A DNA stretch of 64,000 nucleotides from Larkinella knui. GTDB taxonomy: Bacteria; Bacteroidota; Bacteroidia; Cytophagales; Spirosomataceae. A program made the translations under genes and the position numbers. The DNA lies in assembly GCF_003858645.1 (NCBI RefSeq), contig NZ_RQJP01000007.1:186001-250000 (forward strand), in the 5' to 3' direction. Shown in pieces: positions 49,579 to 59,602 of the stretch (position 1 is its first letter; each line of letters begins with the position of its first letter). A model generated the notes under the pieces. It worked only from the letters and a program-made list of their open reading frames with translations, was not told the origin of the DNA and ran no database searches.

Positions 49579-51070
49579 CGGCCAGCACACCGGTGCCCTG
49601 ATTGAGCTGGTAGTGAATCAGCCAGCCGTAGACGCCAACGGGAGCGGTTTTTCCCAGATACTTGCCGTTCCACTCGAACGGAGCTGTGGTGGTTTGGAAA
49701 ATCAGTTCGCCCCAGCGATTGAAAATTGACAGGGACGTAATGGTAATATCTCCGCAACCAAAAGGCTGAAAAACATCGTTTTGTCCGTCGGCATTGGGCG
49801 TGAAAATATCCGGTGTATACAATACACAACCGCAATCGCCGTACGAAATGCGAATTGTGTCGCGGATCGTTGCGCACTCATTGCTCACCGATGCCTGGAA
49901 AAATCCGGATTGGCCCACGGTTCTGACAATGGCTTCGGACTGGTCCTGCCAGCTAAATTTCCCTTCGGCAAAATCGGGCCGGATCGTGTATACTTCCGCA
50001 CCACACAGGTTTTGGTCGAGACCCAGATTCAGGCGCGGGGGCAAAACATACCGGATCTGAATGCTGTCGGTGGCCACGCAACGCGCCTGCTCAACCCGCA
50101 ACGTATACAAACCCGCCTGCCTGACCGGATACGTCGTGGCAGTGGAACCGTCCTGCCAGCGGAACGTCGGCGGCAGACCGGGGGTAACTTTCAGCGTCAT
50201 GGTCTGGCCTTCACAGAGCGTCGTGTCGCGGCCCAGATCGAAATCGAGCGCATAGTCGACCTTGATGGTGTCGCGCAGGACTTTGCAGGGCGTGGTGACC
50301 GTGACGGAATACGTACCCGGTTTGGTGACCCGAAACGTGGGGGAGGTGCTGCCATCCTGCCAGCGGTATTCCGTAGCGCCGGGCGTGGTGGCATCGAGCG
50401 AAAGCGTGCTTTTCCGACCGCAGAGGGTGGTGTCTTTTCCCAGGTTCATTTCGATGGGAAGCAGCGAGACATCATCGACAAAAATGTAGAAATACCCCAG
50501 AAAAACCGGCAGGCGTTTAAAGCTCCCAATGGTCAGATACTGCTCCCCGCCTTTGGCTTTGACGTAGCCCGAAATCCGTTCCCAGCGTAGTTGCGGAATG
50601 CTGGTTGTCAGGGCATTGTCGATGATTTGCGCATCCGCCGTAAAGAGCCCTTTTTCCGAAGACGTGATCGGTTTTTCGGACAAAAAAGCGCCCATCGTTC
50701 CATTCAGATACTTCCCGGGCGTCGGCGTGGCGACGTACATTTCGAAGAAATAACATTCATCGGCCACCAGCGGTTTTTTCAGGGGCGTCGCCAGGTATTC
50801 GGCCCAGCTGACGTCCAGAAAAAGCCGCCCCAGCCCCTGCCCCGAATGAGGGGCCAGCTCCATCTGAACCGTCGGAAAACATTGGTGGTAAAAATCGGGC
50901 GTAGCGCCGTTGGGATTGTACCACGGAACCGCTTCGTTCAGCAGATTATCCTGGCGGGGGCAGCTCCGGTAGTTTTCAAAACCGCCATTTTCAAGGAGAT
51001 TTTGGGCCATAGCCATTCCGGGCAGGCATACGGCCAGCCAGCACACCATCCGGACAACACGGCTTTGCAT
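49544..51070 (-). CDS. Secreted surface protein with T9SS (gliding-type) C-terminal sorting domain
   Basis: This 508-aa protein has a signal peptide (cleavage near AMA-QNL). There is an N-terminal domain of about 200 residues (ENGGFENYRSCP) and three or four Ig/PKD-like repeats, each around C-x-R-K/E...W-Q-D-G-S (residues about 205-410). The C-terminal CHU_C domain of about 90 residues (FTPNADGQNDVFQPFG, FNRWGELIF, WNGKYLGKTAPVGVYGW) directs export and surface attachment by the type IX secretion system. No enzymatic motif is seen. Confidence 0.93.
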   Translation of the reverse strand: MQSRVVRMVCWLAVCLPGMAMAQNLLENGGFENYRSCPRQDNLLNEAVPWYNPNGATPDFYHQCFPTVQMELAPHSGQGLGRLFLDVSWAEYLATPLKKPLVADECYFFEMYVATPTPGKYLNGTMGAFLSEKPITSSEKGLFTADAQIIDNALTTSIPQLRWERISGYVKAKGGEQYLTIGSFKRLPVFLGYFYIFVDDVSLLPIEMNLGKDTTLCGRKSTLSLDATTPGATEYRWQDGSTSPTFRVTKPGTYSVTVTTPCKVLRDTIKVDYALDFDLGRDTTLCEGQTMTLKVTPGLPPTFRWQDGSTATTYPVRQAGLYTLRVEQARCVATDSIQIRYVLPPRLNLGLDQNLCGAEVYTIRPDFAEGKFSWQDQSEAIVRTVGQSGFFQASVSNECATIRDTIRISYGDCGCVLYTPDIFTPNADGQNDVFQPFGCGDITITSLSIFNRWGELIFQTTTAPFEWNGKYLGKTAPVGVYGWLIHYQLNQGTGVLAEKKRGALSLTR

Positions 51071-51141
51071 GTTTCAGTACATCTCTAAAGGTAGCGGGGA
51101 GATGTAATATACGGTCTTTTTGTGAATTTGCAGTTCGTGCG

Positions 51142-52365
51142 CTACAACTTCAGCCGAACGCCCGCTTTGCTCAGGATTCTGGTAATCCAGACACACAGCA
51201 GCGCAAACAGAAAAGATTTCAGCAGTCCGATTCCACCCGTTAACAGAACATCGGGCAACCTGATGCCCAGAAAAGCGGTGGTGGCATAGGCAAAATACGG
51301 AATCAGGTAACAAAGCAGCGTATCCGTTCCGGCGGGTTTGATGAAGCTAAACCAAGGCCCTTTTTGTTTTACGTCAGCAAGCCAGTAGATAGCCGTGAAA
51401 GCCAGAATCGTGAAAGCGCTGCACAGAAACAGCCAGGCCGGGGTGGCATCCAGCTTCGAGAGTCCCCAATAGGGGCGGGTCACTACCGACAAACCCGTCA
51501 GGAAAACCGCTATTCCGAGAAAAACAGCGGTCATCTGCCGGTTGTTGCCCTGTTTCCGGTAGTGCTGGAATAAGGTTGCGATCACGACGCCCCCCATGCT
51601 CAAGCCCGCCAGCGTGCCGCCCCGGATGGCCGCCGGAATGAAGTCGATGGCTTTGGGTAATAAACCCGCTTGGGAAGCCATGCTCAGAATGGCAAACCCG
51701 CACCAGGCCGCGATGAGTATGGAAAGCCGGTTCCGGGCAAATACCGTAACCAGAGCGGCCGCCAGATACGACCAGCCGATGAGTCCGAGAATGCCCCACC
51801 AGTGCGGTTCGAAGCGGGTGATTTTTTCGGCGTCGCCACCGCGATAAAGAAATGCCAATACCAGCAAAGCCAGTAAGCCAATGATTTTCAGAACCGTACC
51901 CAGCCAGTTCGGGACTGATTTCGGGTAGGTGTTCCAGACCAGGATGAAGGAAGTACAGGAAAGGACATTCCACAAAAGCCGGGGCATTCCCGTTGCGGTT
52001 TCGTTGATGGATTCGCCGTTGACCAGAAAAACGCCCATCATCAGCAGCGCGGCCGAGCGGAGAAGAACATGGCCGACGAGTTGACGATCACTGTCGCCTT
52101 TTTTCCGCCGGTTGTCAACCGCGAAGGGCAGCGACATGCCAACGATGAACAGAAAAGCCGGAAAAACAACGTCGGCCAGACCAATACCGTCGGCTCCCCT
52201 CGGCACGTGTTCGAGCCAAGCCGGAATGTCTTGCAACGACCAGAGGTCATTCACAAAAATCATGAGCACCATGGTCAGGGCGCGCAGGAGGTCGATGGCA
52301 CCAACCCGCGCCGGATTCAGGGCGGTTTGGATGGATTGAGACGGGAGGATAGCGGTTTTGTTCAT
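51142..52365 (-). CDS. DUF5009/NagX-like multi-pass membrane protein
   Basis: This 407-aa protein has about 10-11 transmembrane helices. The first segment, RVGAIDLLRALTMVLMIFVN, and the later DVVFPAFLFIVGMSLPFAV are the signature of the COG4299/DUF5009 group related to heparan-alpha-glucosaminide N-acetyltransferase and to NagX of N-acetylglucosamine loci. By relation it may transfer an acyl group across the membrane or move an amino sugar; the exact role is not known. It is downstream of the ThuA gene (84-base gap, same strand). Confidence 0.88.
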   Translation of the reverse strand: MNKTAILPSQSIQTALNPARVGAIDLLRALTMVLMIFVNDLWSLQDIPAWLEHVPRGADGIGLADVVFPAFLFIVGMSLPFAVDNRRKKGDSDRQLVGHVLLRSAALLMMGVFLVNGESINETATGMPRLLWNVLSCTSFILVWNTYPKSVPNWLGTVLKIIGLLALLVLAFLYRGGDAEKITRFEPHWWGILGLIGWSYLAAALVTVFARNRLSILIAAWCGFAILSMASQAGLLPKAIDFIPAAIRGGTLAGLSMGGVVIATLFQHYRKQGNNRQMTAVFLGIAVFLTGLSVVTRPYWGLSKLDATPAWLFLCSAFTILAFTAIYWLADVKQKGPWFSFIKPAGTDTLLCYLIPYFAYATTAFLGIRLPDVLLTGGIGLLKSFLFALLCVWITRILSKAGVRLKL

Positions 52366-52449
52366 GTCTATGCCGGATGGGAACGCGGATCGGGCGGATG
52401 GAACGGATCAAAAAACGGATTTTTATCTGTGTAAATCCGTTTAATCTGC

Positions 52450-53256
52450 TTAATCCGTGTTCCTGTTTGAATGCCCTGCGGCCCAGAAAATGGAATTTCG
52501 AAAGAGCGTTTTGAAGGCTTCGTTTTTGAACAGGTCAGGGTGATGGCCCATGAAAATGTAAATATTCCGCGCTTTCATCCGTTCATTGGACCAGATTACG
52601 GGATGGTCGCCCCCCATTTTAATTTTTGAATCGGGCGAATACGTTGCTTCATCGACCGTTGCCAATACGTTTACGTTGGGCCGGGGACTTTTGTTGTAGC
52701 TGTACCATTCTTCTTTTTCAATCTCGAACGAGGGCGGTAATCCCTTCATGGCCGGATGGGCTTTTGCTTCCACGTTGACCGTTGCTTTGGCAAATCCGGG
52801 GATGTAATTCACGTAGCGAATGCCGCCCATGAACTCCGAAAACCACGGCCACATCGGGAATCCGTCGAATTCACCCAGCAGGGTCGCGTGGTGAAAACCA
52901 ATCCATCCGCCCCCTTTGCCTTCCTGAATATACCTGATAAAAGCCGCTTTTGCCCCGTCGGTCCACCGATAGGGTGGGTAGTTCAACTGAATGAATACCT
53001 GGTAGTTAGCCAGAAAAGTGTCGTTGATGGGGTCGGTCGTTTCGATGTAGTCGATGGTGAAATTGTGCGCTGTTGCCTGTTGCCGGAGCCACTCTTTGGC
53101 CGCAGCCACAAAAGGGGCATGCACCCCACCGTCTTTCTCGGCGATGGCGACGACCCGGAAGGCCGGTTTTTTGTTTTGGCCAAAAGCCGGATTGCTCAAA
53201 GAGACGCAGGCCAGCAGGCAGGAAAGACAGAATGAAACCAGTGCTTTGTTTTTCAT
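52450..53256 (-). CDS. Exported ThuA-domain protein
   Basis: This 268-aa protein has a signal peptide (cleavage near AFG-QNK) and a ThuA / trehalose-utilisation, glutamine-amidotransferase-like fold over the rest. Typical segments are GKGGGWIGFHHA, KAHPAMKGLP, EWYSYNKSPRPNVNVLATVDE and HPVIWSNE. Such proteins are frequent in sugar-acid and polysaccharide loci of Bacteroidota; their reaction is not established. It probably shares a transcript with the DUF5009 gene. Confidence 0.92.
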   Translation of the reverse strand: MKNKALVSFCLSCLLACVSLSNPAFGQNKKPAFRVVAIAEKDGGVHAPFVAAAKEWLRQQATAHNFTIDYIETTDPINDTFLANYQVFIQLNYPPYRWTDGAKAAFIRYIQEGKGGGWIGFHHATLLGEFDGFPMWPWFSEFMGGIRYVNYIPGFAKATVNVEAKAHPAMKGLPPSFEIEKEEWYSYNKSPRPNVNVLATVDEATYSPDSKIKMGGDHPVIWSNERMKARNIYIFMGHHPDLFKNEAFKTLFRNSIFWAAGHSNRNTD

Positions 53257-53440
53257 GCGTACTTTTCAGTGGGTTTCGGGAAAACAGGATGCCATACCGG
53301 CACCAAATGTAAGCGCATTCGGGTGGTGTAAAAAAAGAAAAATGGGTAAAGTTTCATTCAAAATATTATTTCGAAAAAAGGAGTATTGACTGTACACACG
53401 TGCATCTTTAGATACAAATAGCAAAGTATTACTGTTTTGT

Positions 53441-54571
53441 ATGCAAGATTATCGAAATTTCGAGCCTGAGGAATTAGCTATTGATCCGTCTTTTCAACGT
53501 TGGAAACTCTTTAACGATCCTACAGAAAGTGAATTTTGGAAAACCTGGATGGTCCAGAATCCTGATAAAGAGGAACTGATCGATAAAGCCTACCAGTTGC
53601 TGAACACCCTCAATGAGGTGTATGCAGGGTTGCCAGCCGATCAGGCCCTGGTTTCTGACCGGGAAGTACAGACCGAAATTCAACGACTAAGCCAATCGAT
53701 TGACAGCCAGGCAAAACCGGTGGCCAAATGGTACCAGTTTGCGCCGTTGCGGTATGGAATGGCGGCCAGTATCGTCGTCATGCTGGGCGTATTCTGGCAG
53801 TATGCGACCCATCCGTTTTCCGTAAAAAAAGGCAATGTAACGTACGACGACCTGGTGGCTCAGGTTTCAAAACCGCTTCTGGAAGTTACCAATACCACCA
53901 GTACCTCCCGGCTGATTAACCTGCCGGATGGCAGTACAATTGCCCTCAAACCCAAAGGCCGGATCAGTTACCCGGACGGTTTTCCGGGAACAATCCGGGA
54001 AGTATACCTGGTCGGGGAGGCATTTTTTGAAGTTCATAAAGACCCGGCTAAACCGTTTTACGTCTACGCGAACGGCCTGGTAACCAAAGTATTGGGTACC
54101 AGCTTTAGCGTGCAGACCTTCGAGACGAACCGGCAGGTCAAAGTGATGGTAAGAACCGGGAAAGTGTCTGTTTTTGCCGGCAACCAGGCGACGGTAACGC
54201 AGCAGAAAGAAGATTATAAACTGGGGGGCATCGTGTTGACGCCCAACCAGCAGATCGTCTTCTCGCCGACCGATACGCGGATCATCAAAAGCCTGGTGGC
54301 GCAACCGGCTCTATTGGAGAAACCCGCTCAGAAGCAGCCGTTTAGCTTCAAGCGGACGCCGATTGCCGAGGTGTTTGCCACCCTCGAAAAAGCGTACGGA
54401 ATTCGGATCGTTTTTGATGAAGAAGTCATGAAAGCGTGTTATCTGACGGCGTCGCTGGAAGATGAGCCGCTTTTCGAAAAGCTGGATTTGATTTGTAATA
54501 CCATCAACGCCCGCTACGAGCAACTGGACGCCCACATCATCATCAACAGCAAGGGCTGCGAATCCCTGTAA
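53441..54571 (+). CDS. FecR-family anti-sigma regulator without adjacent sigma or SusC gene
   Basis: This 376-aa protein has the same layout as the 374-aa FecR at 45678. The cytoplasmic N-terminal domain is about 1-95 and the transmembrane helix about 103-121 (YGMAASIVVMLGVFWQYA). The FecR domain includes LPDGSTIALKPKGRISYPDG and VYLVGEAFFEVHKDPAKPF. The C-terminal DUF4974-like domain includes FKRTPIAEVFATLEKAYGI. No ECF sigma or SusC gene adjoins it; the next gene downstream is the Tat-signal RidA (105-base gap). It may control that run of genes or act with a remote sigma factor (inference). Confidence 0.93.
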   Translation: MQDYRNFEPEELAIDPSFQRWKLFNDPTESEFWKTWMVQNPDKEELIDKAYQLLNTLNEVYAGLPADQALVSDREVQTEIQRLSQSIDSQAKPVAKWYQFAPLRYGMAASIVVMLGVFWQYATHPFSVKKGNVTYDDLVAQVSKPLLEVTNTTSTSRLINLPDGSTIALKPKGRISYPDGFPGTIREVYLVGEAFFEVHKDPAKPFYVYANGLVTKVLGTSFSVQTFETNRQVKVMVRTGKVSVFAGNQATVTQQKEDYKLGGIVLTPNQQIVFSPTDTRIIKSLVAQPALLEKPAQKQPFSFKRTPIAEVFATLEKAYGIRIVFDEEVMKACYLTASLEDEPLFEKLDLICNTINARYEQLDAHIIINSKGCESL

Positions 54572-54675
54572 AAATAGCTGCTTACATTTTTGACCAAAAT
54601 GTGGTGGTATATGCAAAAAAATGGTTGATTTACTTAAATTTTTTACTAATCATTTATCCATTCTTCAATTTTATA

Positions 54676-55137
54676 ATGAAATCACAACGCCGATCCATCT
54701 TAAAACGCCTTTTTGCCTCCATTGCCGGTGTAACCGGTCTGGGCGTCGCTACTACCGCGGCTAAAGCCGAAGCCGCTCCCGAAAAGGAAGTCTTCAATGT
54801 GGTTACTGAACAGGATATACCGCTGTTTTCGGGTTCTACCAAGTTTGGCAATCTGGTTTTTGTGGCAGGGAAAGGCTACCACAAAGAAGGAGACATCAAA
54901 GTGCATACCGACGAGGTACTGAAAGAACTGGAAAGAGAACTGATCAAGGCCGGTTCGTCGATGGAGAAAGTGCTGAAAGTGAATGTGTATCTGCACGATC
55001 TGAACGACTGGAAGGCCATGAGCGACGTCTACAAAGGCCGGTTTGGCAGCAAGCCGCCGGTACGGACAACGGTGGCGACGTACGGCGGTGTTCCCGGCGC
55101 TTCGCTGGTCGAAATGGACTGCATCGCCTATATCTAG
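54676..55137 (+). CDS. Tat-exported RidA-family (enamine/imine deaminase) protein
   Basis: Start chosen at ATG 54676 (153 aa), giving a twin-arginine signal QRRSILKRL followed by a hydrophobic stretch and AKAEAAPEK. The longer frame adds 25 residues with no such feature. The RidA/YjgF core (about 40-153) keeps the carboxylate-binding Arg in PPVRTTVATYG and the Glu in LVEMDCIAY. RidA proteins hydrolyse reactive enamine/imine products of PLP enzymes and are usually cytoplasmic. Here the export signal matches that of the PLP enzyme immediately downstream. Confidence 0.88.
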   Translation: MKSQRRSILKRLFASIAGVTGLGVATTAAKAEAAPEKEVFNVVTEQDIPLFSGSTKFGNLVFVAGKGYHKEGDIKVHTDEVLKELERELIKAGSSMEKVLKVNVYLHDLNDWKAMSDVYKGRFGSKPPVRTTVATYGGVPGASLVEMDCIAYI

Positions 55138-55290
55138 CGGATCTGGCTGATTGGGACTGGACGGCCGGTGCCATTGCAATCCCGATCCCAGCTGTTGAGG
55201 ATTTGCCATCCGACTTTTAAACTAAAAACACCCTTCCCGCCAGACCTGGCGGGAAGAAAATTGTTCCCCGATCTTACGTCAACCCATCCC

Positions 55291-56511
55291 ATGATCAGTA
55301 GAAGAACCATCCTCAAACGATTGTCAGCCATGCCGCTGTTAGGCGGATTTATTGGCAGTGTTGCTCCCTTGCAATCGGCCGTAGCCGCTACCGCGCTGGC
55401 ACCCCGAAATCTGGTGAAAGAGTTAGGAATCAGGACGTTCATCAATGCGGCCGGTACGTATACGGCCATGACGGGCTCGCTGATGCAGGACGAGGTAATG
55501 GAAACGATTCAGGCGGCATCGAAAGAGTTTATGATGCTCGACGATGTGCAAACCAAAGTCGGAGAGAAAATTGCCGCCCTCGTCCACGCTGAATCGGCGG
55601 TGGTGACCGCCGGCTGTTTCTCGGCCATGACGCTCGGACTGGCGGGGGTTCTGACCGGCATGGATCAGAAGAAAGTGGAAGCGTTACCCCAGTTGGAAGG
55701 CACGGGAATGAAATCCGAAGTGATTCTTCAGAAAGGCCATAATGTGGGTTATTCGCACGCGTTGACCAACACCGGCTGCAAGATGATTTTTGTGGAAACC
55801 GTCGAGGACGTCGAGAAGGCGATCAACGAAAAAACCGCCCTGATGTGGTTCCTGAACATCCAGTCGGATCAGGGAAAAATCATGCACCAGGACTGGGTGA
55901 ATCTGGCCAAAAAACACAACATTCCAACCATGATCGACATTGCGGCTGACGTGCCGCCGGTCGAGAACTTGTGGAAATTCCACGAAATGGGCTTCGATCT
56001 GGTGTGCGTTTCGGGCGGAAAAGCCATGCGCGGACCGCAAAGTGCCGGTATTTTGATGGGCAAGAAAAACCTGATTGCGGCCGCCCGACTGAGCATGCCG
56101 CCCCGGGGGTCGACCATCGGACGGGGCATGAAAGTGAACAAGGAAGAAATTCTAGGCATGTATGTTGCCCTCGAAAAATTCGTTGGCCAGGATCAGCAGA
56201 AAGAATGGAAAATGTGGGAAGACCGCGTGGCGCACATTGCCGATGCGGTCAAAAAAGTCAATGGGGTAACGACCGAAACCTTCCGGCCCGAACTGGGCAA
56301 CCACACGCCGACCCTGCGGATTAAGTGGGAACCCGCCAAAATCAATCTGACGACCAAAGCCTTGCAGGAAGCGCTGCGCAACGGCGATCCATCCATCGAA
56401 GTGGTTGGCGAACAGGGCGGTATTAGCCTCACAACCTGGATGTTGAAACCCGGCCAGGAGAAGATCGTTGCTACCCGGCTGAAGGAAGAACTCAGCAAAG
56501 CGTCCGTCTGA
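55291..56511 (+). CDS. Tat-signal SelA/DgaE-like PLP-dependent enzyme, copy 1
   Basis: Start at ATG 55291 (406 aa), giving a Tat-like signal SRRTILKRLSAMPLLGG. The rest is a fold-type I PLP enzyme of the SelA / D-glucosaminate-6-phosphate ammonia-lyase (DgaE) type. It opens with NAAGTYTAMTGSLM; the PLP-stacking and binding region is VVTAGCFSAMTLGLAG; the cofactor Asp is in MIDIAADVPP; and the Schiff-base Lys is Lys244 in VSGGKAMRGPQS. The likely reaction is beta-elimination of ammonia from a 2-amino acid or amino sugar acid, which would give RidA its substrate. Substrate not proven. Confidence 0.85.
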   Translation: MISRRTILKRLSAMPLLGGFIGSVAPLQSAVAATALAPRNLVKELGIRTFINAAGTYTAMTGSLMQDEVMETIQAASKEFMMLDDVQTKVGEKIAALVHAESAVVTAGCFSAMTLGLAGVLTGMDQKKVEALPQLEGTGMKSEVILQKGHNVGYSHALTNTGCKMIFVETVEDVEKAINEKTALMWFLNIQSDQGKIMHQDWVNLAKKHNIPTMIDIAADVPPVENLWKFHEMGFDLVCVSGGKAMRGPQSAGILMGKKNLIAAARLSMPPRGSTIGRGMKVNKEEILGMYVALEKFVGQDQQKEWKMWEDRVAHIADAVKKVNGVTTETFRPELGNHTPTLRIKWEPAKINLTTKALQEALRNGDPSIEVVGEQGGISLTTWMLKPGQEKIVATRLKEELSKASV

Positions 56512-56538
56512 TTTTGTCGGCCCGTTGTGCCTAAACCC

Positions 56539-57786
56539 ATGCGAAAACTCTACTTTTTACTTTCCGTACTTGGCTTGATTAGCGGTTCGGTTCAGGCCCA
56601 GACCTATAGCCTGGTTATCAAAGGCGGTCAGGTAATCGATCCGAAAAACAACATCAACGAGGTGATGGATGTGGCCATTACCGACGGAAAAATCGTCCAG
56701 GTTGCCAAAACCATCGATGCGCGGCAGGCCAAGCAGGTGGTCAATGCCAAAGGCATGTACGTCACGCCCGGCCTGATCGACATCCACGGCCACGTTTTTT
56801 ACGGAACCGAACCGAACCATTACCTGAGCAATGGCCTGACGGCGGTTTCGCCCGACGGTTTTACCTTCCGCGTGGGCGTCACCACCATCGTCGATGCGGG
56901 CGGGGCGGGGTGGCAGTCGTTCCCGGCTTTCAAAAAGAACATCATTTTTTCGTCAAAAACGCGGGTGCTTTCGCTGCTGAACATTGTCGGCGAAGGCATG
57001 CGGGGCGGAAACTGGGAGCAGGATACCACCGACATGGACCCCAAAATGGCCGCAGCGATGGCTCTCGGTAACCAGAATGATGTCGTCGGTTTCAAAGTGG
57101 CCCACTTTATGGGCGGCACCTGGACGCCCGTCGACAAGGCCGTGGAAGCCGGAAAACTGGCCAACATGCCGGTGATGATCGATTTCGGGATGCACGACCC
57201 GCCGTTGTCGCTGGAAGAGTTGTTTATGAAACACCTGCGCCCCGGCGATATTTTTACCCACACCTACACGCTGCTGGAAGGAAACGTCCGGCAAACGATC
57301 GTGGATGAAGCCACCGGAAAAGTGAAACCGTTTGTGCTGGAAGCCCGCAAAAGAGGCATCGTTTTCGATGTGGGCTACGGCGGAGCCAGCTTCAATTACT
57401 CGCAGGCTATTCCGGCCATTAAAGCCGGTTTTTATCCGACCACCATCAGCACCGATTTGCATACCGGCAGCATGAACGGTTCGATGAAAGACATCCTGAG
57501 CATCATGTCCAAATTCGTCGTCATGGGTGTTCCCGTGGCGGATGTCATCAAAGCCAGTACCTGGACGCCAGCGCAGGTCATCAAACGCGAAATTCTGGGT
57601 CATCTGTCGGTGGGAGCCATCGCCGATGTGGCCATCCTGACCATGCGCGAAGGCAATTTTGGCTTCTACGACAAAACCGGTTACCGGATGGAAGGCAAGA
57701 AAAAATTTGAATGTGAAATGACCATCAAAGGCGGCAAGATCGTCTACGACCTCAATGGCATTGCCAATCCGATTGTGGCGAAATAG
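56539..57786 (+). CDS. Exported amidohydrolase/deacetylase-family metallohydrolase, copy 1
   Basis: From ATG 56539 (415 aa; a GTG four codons upstream is less likely) there is a signal peptide (cleavage near VQA-QTY). The amidohydrolase-superfamily HxH is His83-Gly-His85 in LIDIHGHVF. A candidate carbamylated Lys is in GFKVAHF, metal His candidates are in DIFTHTY, and the late Asp is in ISTDLHTGS. This is the group annotated amidohydrolase/deacetylase (EF0837-like), which often neighbours SelA-like PLP genes. It may remove an acyl group or open a cyclic amide of the pathway substrate in the periplasm (inference). Confidence 0.88.
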   Translation: MRKLYFLLSVLGLISGSVQAQTYSLVIKGGQVIDPKNNINEVMDVAITDGKIVQVAKTIDARQAKQVVNAKGMYVTPGLIDIHGHVFYGTEPNHYLSNGLTAVSPDGFTFRVGVTTIVDAGGAGWQSFPAFKKNIIFSSKTRVLSLLNIVGEGMRGGNWEQDTTDMDPKMAAAMALGNQNDVVGFKVAHFMGGTWTPVDKAVEAGKLANMPVMIDFGMHDPPLSLEELFMKHLRPGDIFTHTYTLLEGNVRQTIVDEATGKVKPFVLEARKRGIVFDVGYGGASFNYSQAIPAIKAGFYPTTISTDLHTGSMNGSMKDILSIMSKFVVMGVPVADVIKASTWTPAQVIKREILGHLSVGAIADVAILTMREGNFGFYDKTGYRMEGKKKFECEMTIKGGKIVYDLNGIANPIVAK

Positions 57787-57824
57787 AACTAAATCTGACT
57801 AATCCTATTCTCTTAATATTCTGA

Positions 57825-59582
57825 ATGTCAAAACTATACACCCGAGGCCTTTTTCTGGCTTTACTAGCTGTGGTCGGTTTTGTCCGGCCTGAAACGACTA
57901 CTACGCTGCCGGTTCGGACGGCGGAAAACGGCGGACTTTTTCTGCCCGAAGGGTTTGAAGCCACCGTCGTCGTCGACAGTCTGGCCGGTCGCGCGCGGCA
58001 TCTTGCCGTGAACGACAACGGCGATATTTACGTCAAAGCCCGGTTTGCACGGGACAAAGACGAATCGGTGATTGCCCTCCGGGACACCAACGGCGACGGT
58101 CGGGCCGACATCATCAAACGGTTCGGCGGTTTGACGCGCGAACGGGCCTATGGCACGGCGATGCGGATTCACAACGGCTACCTGTATTTTAGTTCCGAAC
58201 TGATCGTCTACCGCTACAAACTGACCCCCGGCCAGCTGGTGCCTGAAGGCCCGGCGGAAATTATGCTGACCGACGACCACGCCCACGGCATGCACGAGCA
58301 CATTACCAAACCGGTGGCCTTCGACAACAAAGGGTATATGTATGTGCCATTCGGCGCCGGTTCCAACGCGTGTCAGGAGAAAAACCGCATTCCGAGTTCG
58401 CCGGGCCTCAACCCCTGCGGCCTGCTGGCCGACCACGGCGGCATCTGGCGGTTCGATGCCAACAAAGTGGGCCAGACCCAGAAAGACGGAAAACTTTTTG
58501 CCACCGGCCTGCGGAGTATCGTTGCCCTGGACTGGAATCCGGCAGATCAGACGCTGTACACGGTGGGGCACGGTCGGGATGATTTTCTGATGCTGTGGTC
58601 CCATTTGTATTCACCCTGGGAAAGCGCGGTGTTGCCCTCCGAGGAGTTTTTGCGGGTGAAGGAGGGAATGGATGCGGGCTGGCCGTATTATTATTACGAC
58701 CAGATCCAGAAGAAAAAGCTCCTCAATCCGGAGTACGGCGGAGACGGCAAAAAAGCGGGCAAAGGCGCTGATTATGAGCAGCCCGTCATCGGTTTTCCCG
58801 CCCACTGGGCACCGAACGATCTGGTGTTTTACCAGAAAACCGGGGCTACGAACGGTTTTCCGGAGCACTACAAAAACGGCGCTTTCATTGCGTTTCACGG
58901 TTCGACCAACCGCGCCCCGTATCCGCAGGCGGGGTATTTCATTTGCTTTGTTCCGGACAAAAACGGCTCACCATCCACCAATTGGGAAGTATTCGCCGAT
59001 GGGTTTGCCGGTGTCGATCCGGTTGTGAACGTGAGCGATGCCGTTTATCGGCCAATGGGCATTGCGATGGGCCCCGATGGTTCACTCTACATTGCCGAAA
59101 CCGAAAAAGGGAAAATCTGGAAGGTGACCTACAAAGGCGATAAAAGCAAATTTGGGCCGGCGCAACTGGCGCAGATGGAAAAGCGGAAATCGATGTCGAA
59201 CATCCGGACGCCGGATAAAATTGCCGACAACCTGGACAAGGATAAGCCGGTTTTGGGGAGCAAAGTGTACGGCGTCTATTGTGCCGCCTGCCACCAGCGC
59301 AACGGGCGGGGCGACTCGCAGCGTTTTCCGCCCCTGGCCGATTCCGAATGGGTCCTGGGCGACAAAAACCGGCTGATCGAAGTGCTTCTGAAAGGGCTGG
59401 AAGGCCCCATCGAGGTGAAAGGCCAGTCGTACAACAACGTAATGCCGCAGCACGATTTCCTGAAGAACGAAGCCATCGCCGAAGTGCTGACGTTTGTTCG
59501 GCAAAGCTTCGGTAATTCGGCCAGTGCGGTTTCCGTCGATGAAGTAGATGCCGTTCGGAAGTCGATTAAAAAGAAGAAGTAA
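57825..59582 (+). CDS. Exported sorbosone-dehydrogenase-like beta-propeller fused to cytochrome c
   Basis: This 585-aa protein has an N-terminal signal or anchor (about 8-22). A six-bladed propeller of the PQQ-dependent glucose/sorbosone dehydrogenase type (about 35-440) has repeats such as HLAVNDNGDIYVKARF and MGIAMGPDGSLYIAETEKGKIW. A C-terminal class I cytochrome c domain follows (about 470-565) with CAACH at 486-490 and a late Met in NNVMPQHDF as sixth ligand. It could oxidise an aldose or alcohol and pass electrons to the fused haem and then to the next cytochrome. Cofactor and substrate not proven. Confidence 0.88.
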   Translation: MSKLYTRGLFLALLAVVGFVRPETTTTLPVRTAENGGLFLPEGFEATVVVDSLAGRARHLAVNDNGDIYVKARFARDKDESVIALRDTNGDGRADIIKRFGGLTRERAYGTAMRIHNGYLYFSSELIVYRYKLTPGQLVPEGPAEIMLTDDHAHGMHEHITKPVAFDNKGYMYVPFGAGSNACQEKNRIPSSPGLNPCGLLADHGGIWRFDANKVGQTQKDGKLFATGLRSIVALDWNPADQTLYTVGHGRDDFLMLWSHLYSPWESAVLPSEEFLRVKEGMDAGWPYYYYDQIQKKKLLNPEYGGDGKKAGKGADYEQPVIGFPAHWAPNDLVFYQKTGATNGFPEHYKNGAFIAFHGSTNRAPYPQAGYFICFVPDKNGSPSTNWEVFADGFAGVDPVVNVSDAVYRPMGIAMGPDGSLYIAETEKGKIWKVTYKGDKSKFGPAQLAQMEKRKSMSNIRTPDKIADNLDKDKPVLGSKVYGVYCAACHQRNGRGDSQRFPPLADSEWVLGDKNRLIEVLLKGLEGPIEVKGQSYNNVMPQHDFLKNEAIAEVLTFVRQSFGNSASAVSVDEVDAVRKSIKKKK

Positions 59583-59602
59583 GCAGCGGTAATTGAACTA
59601 GC

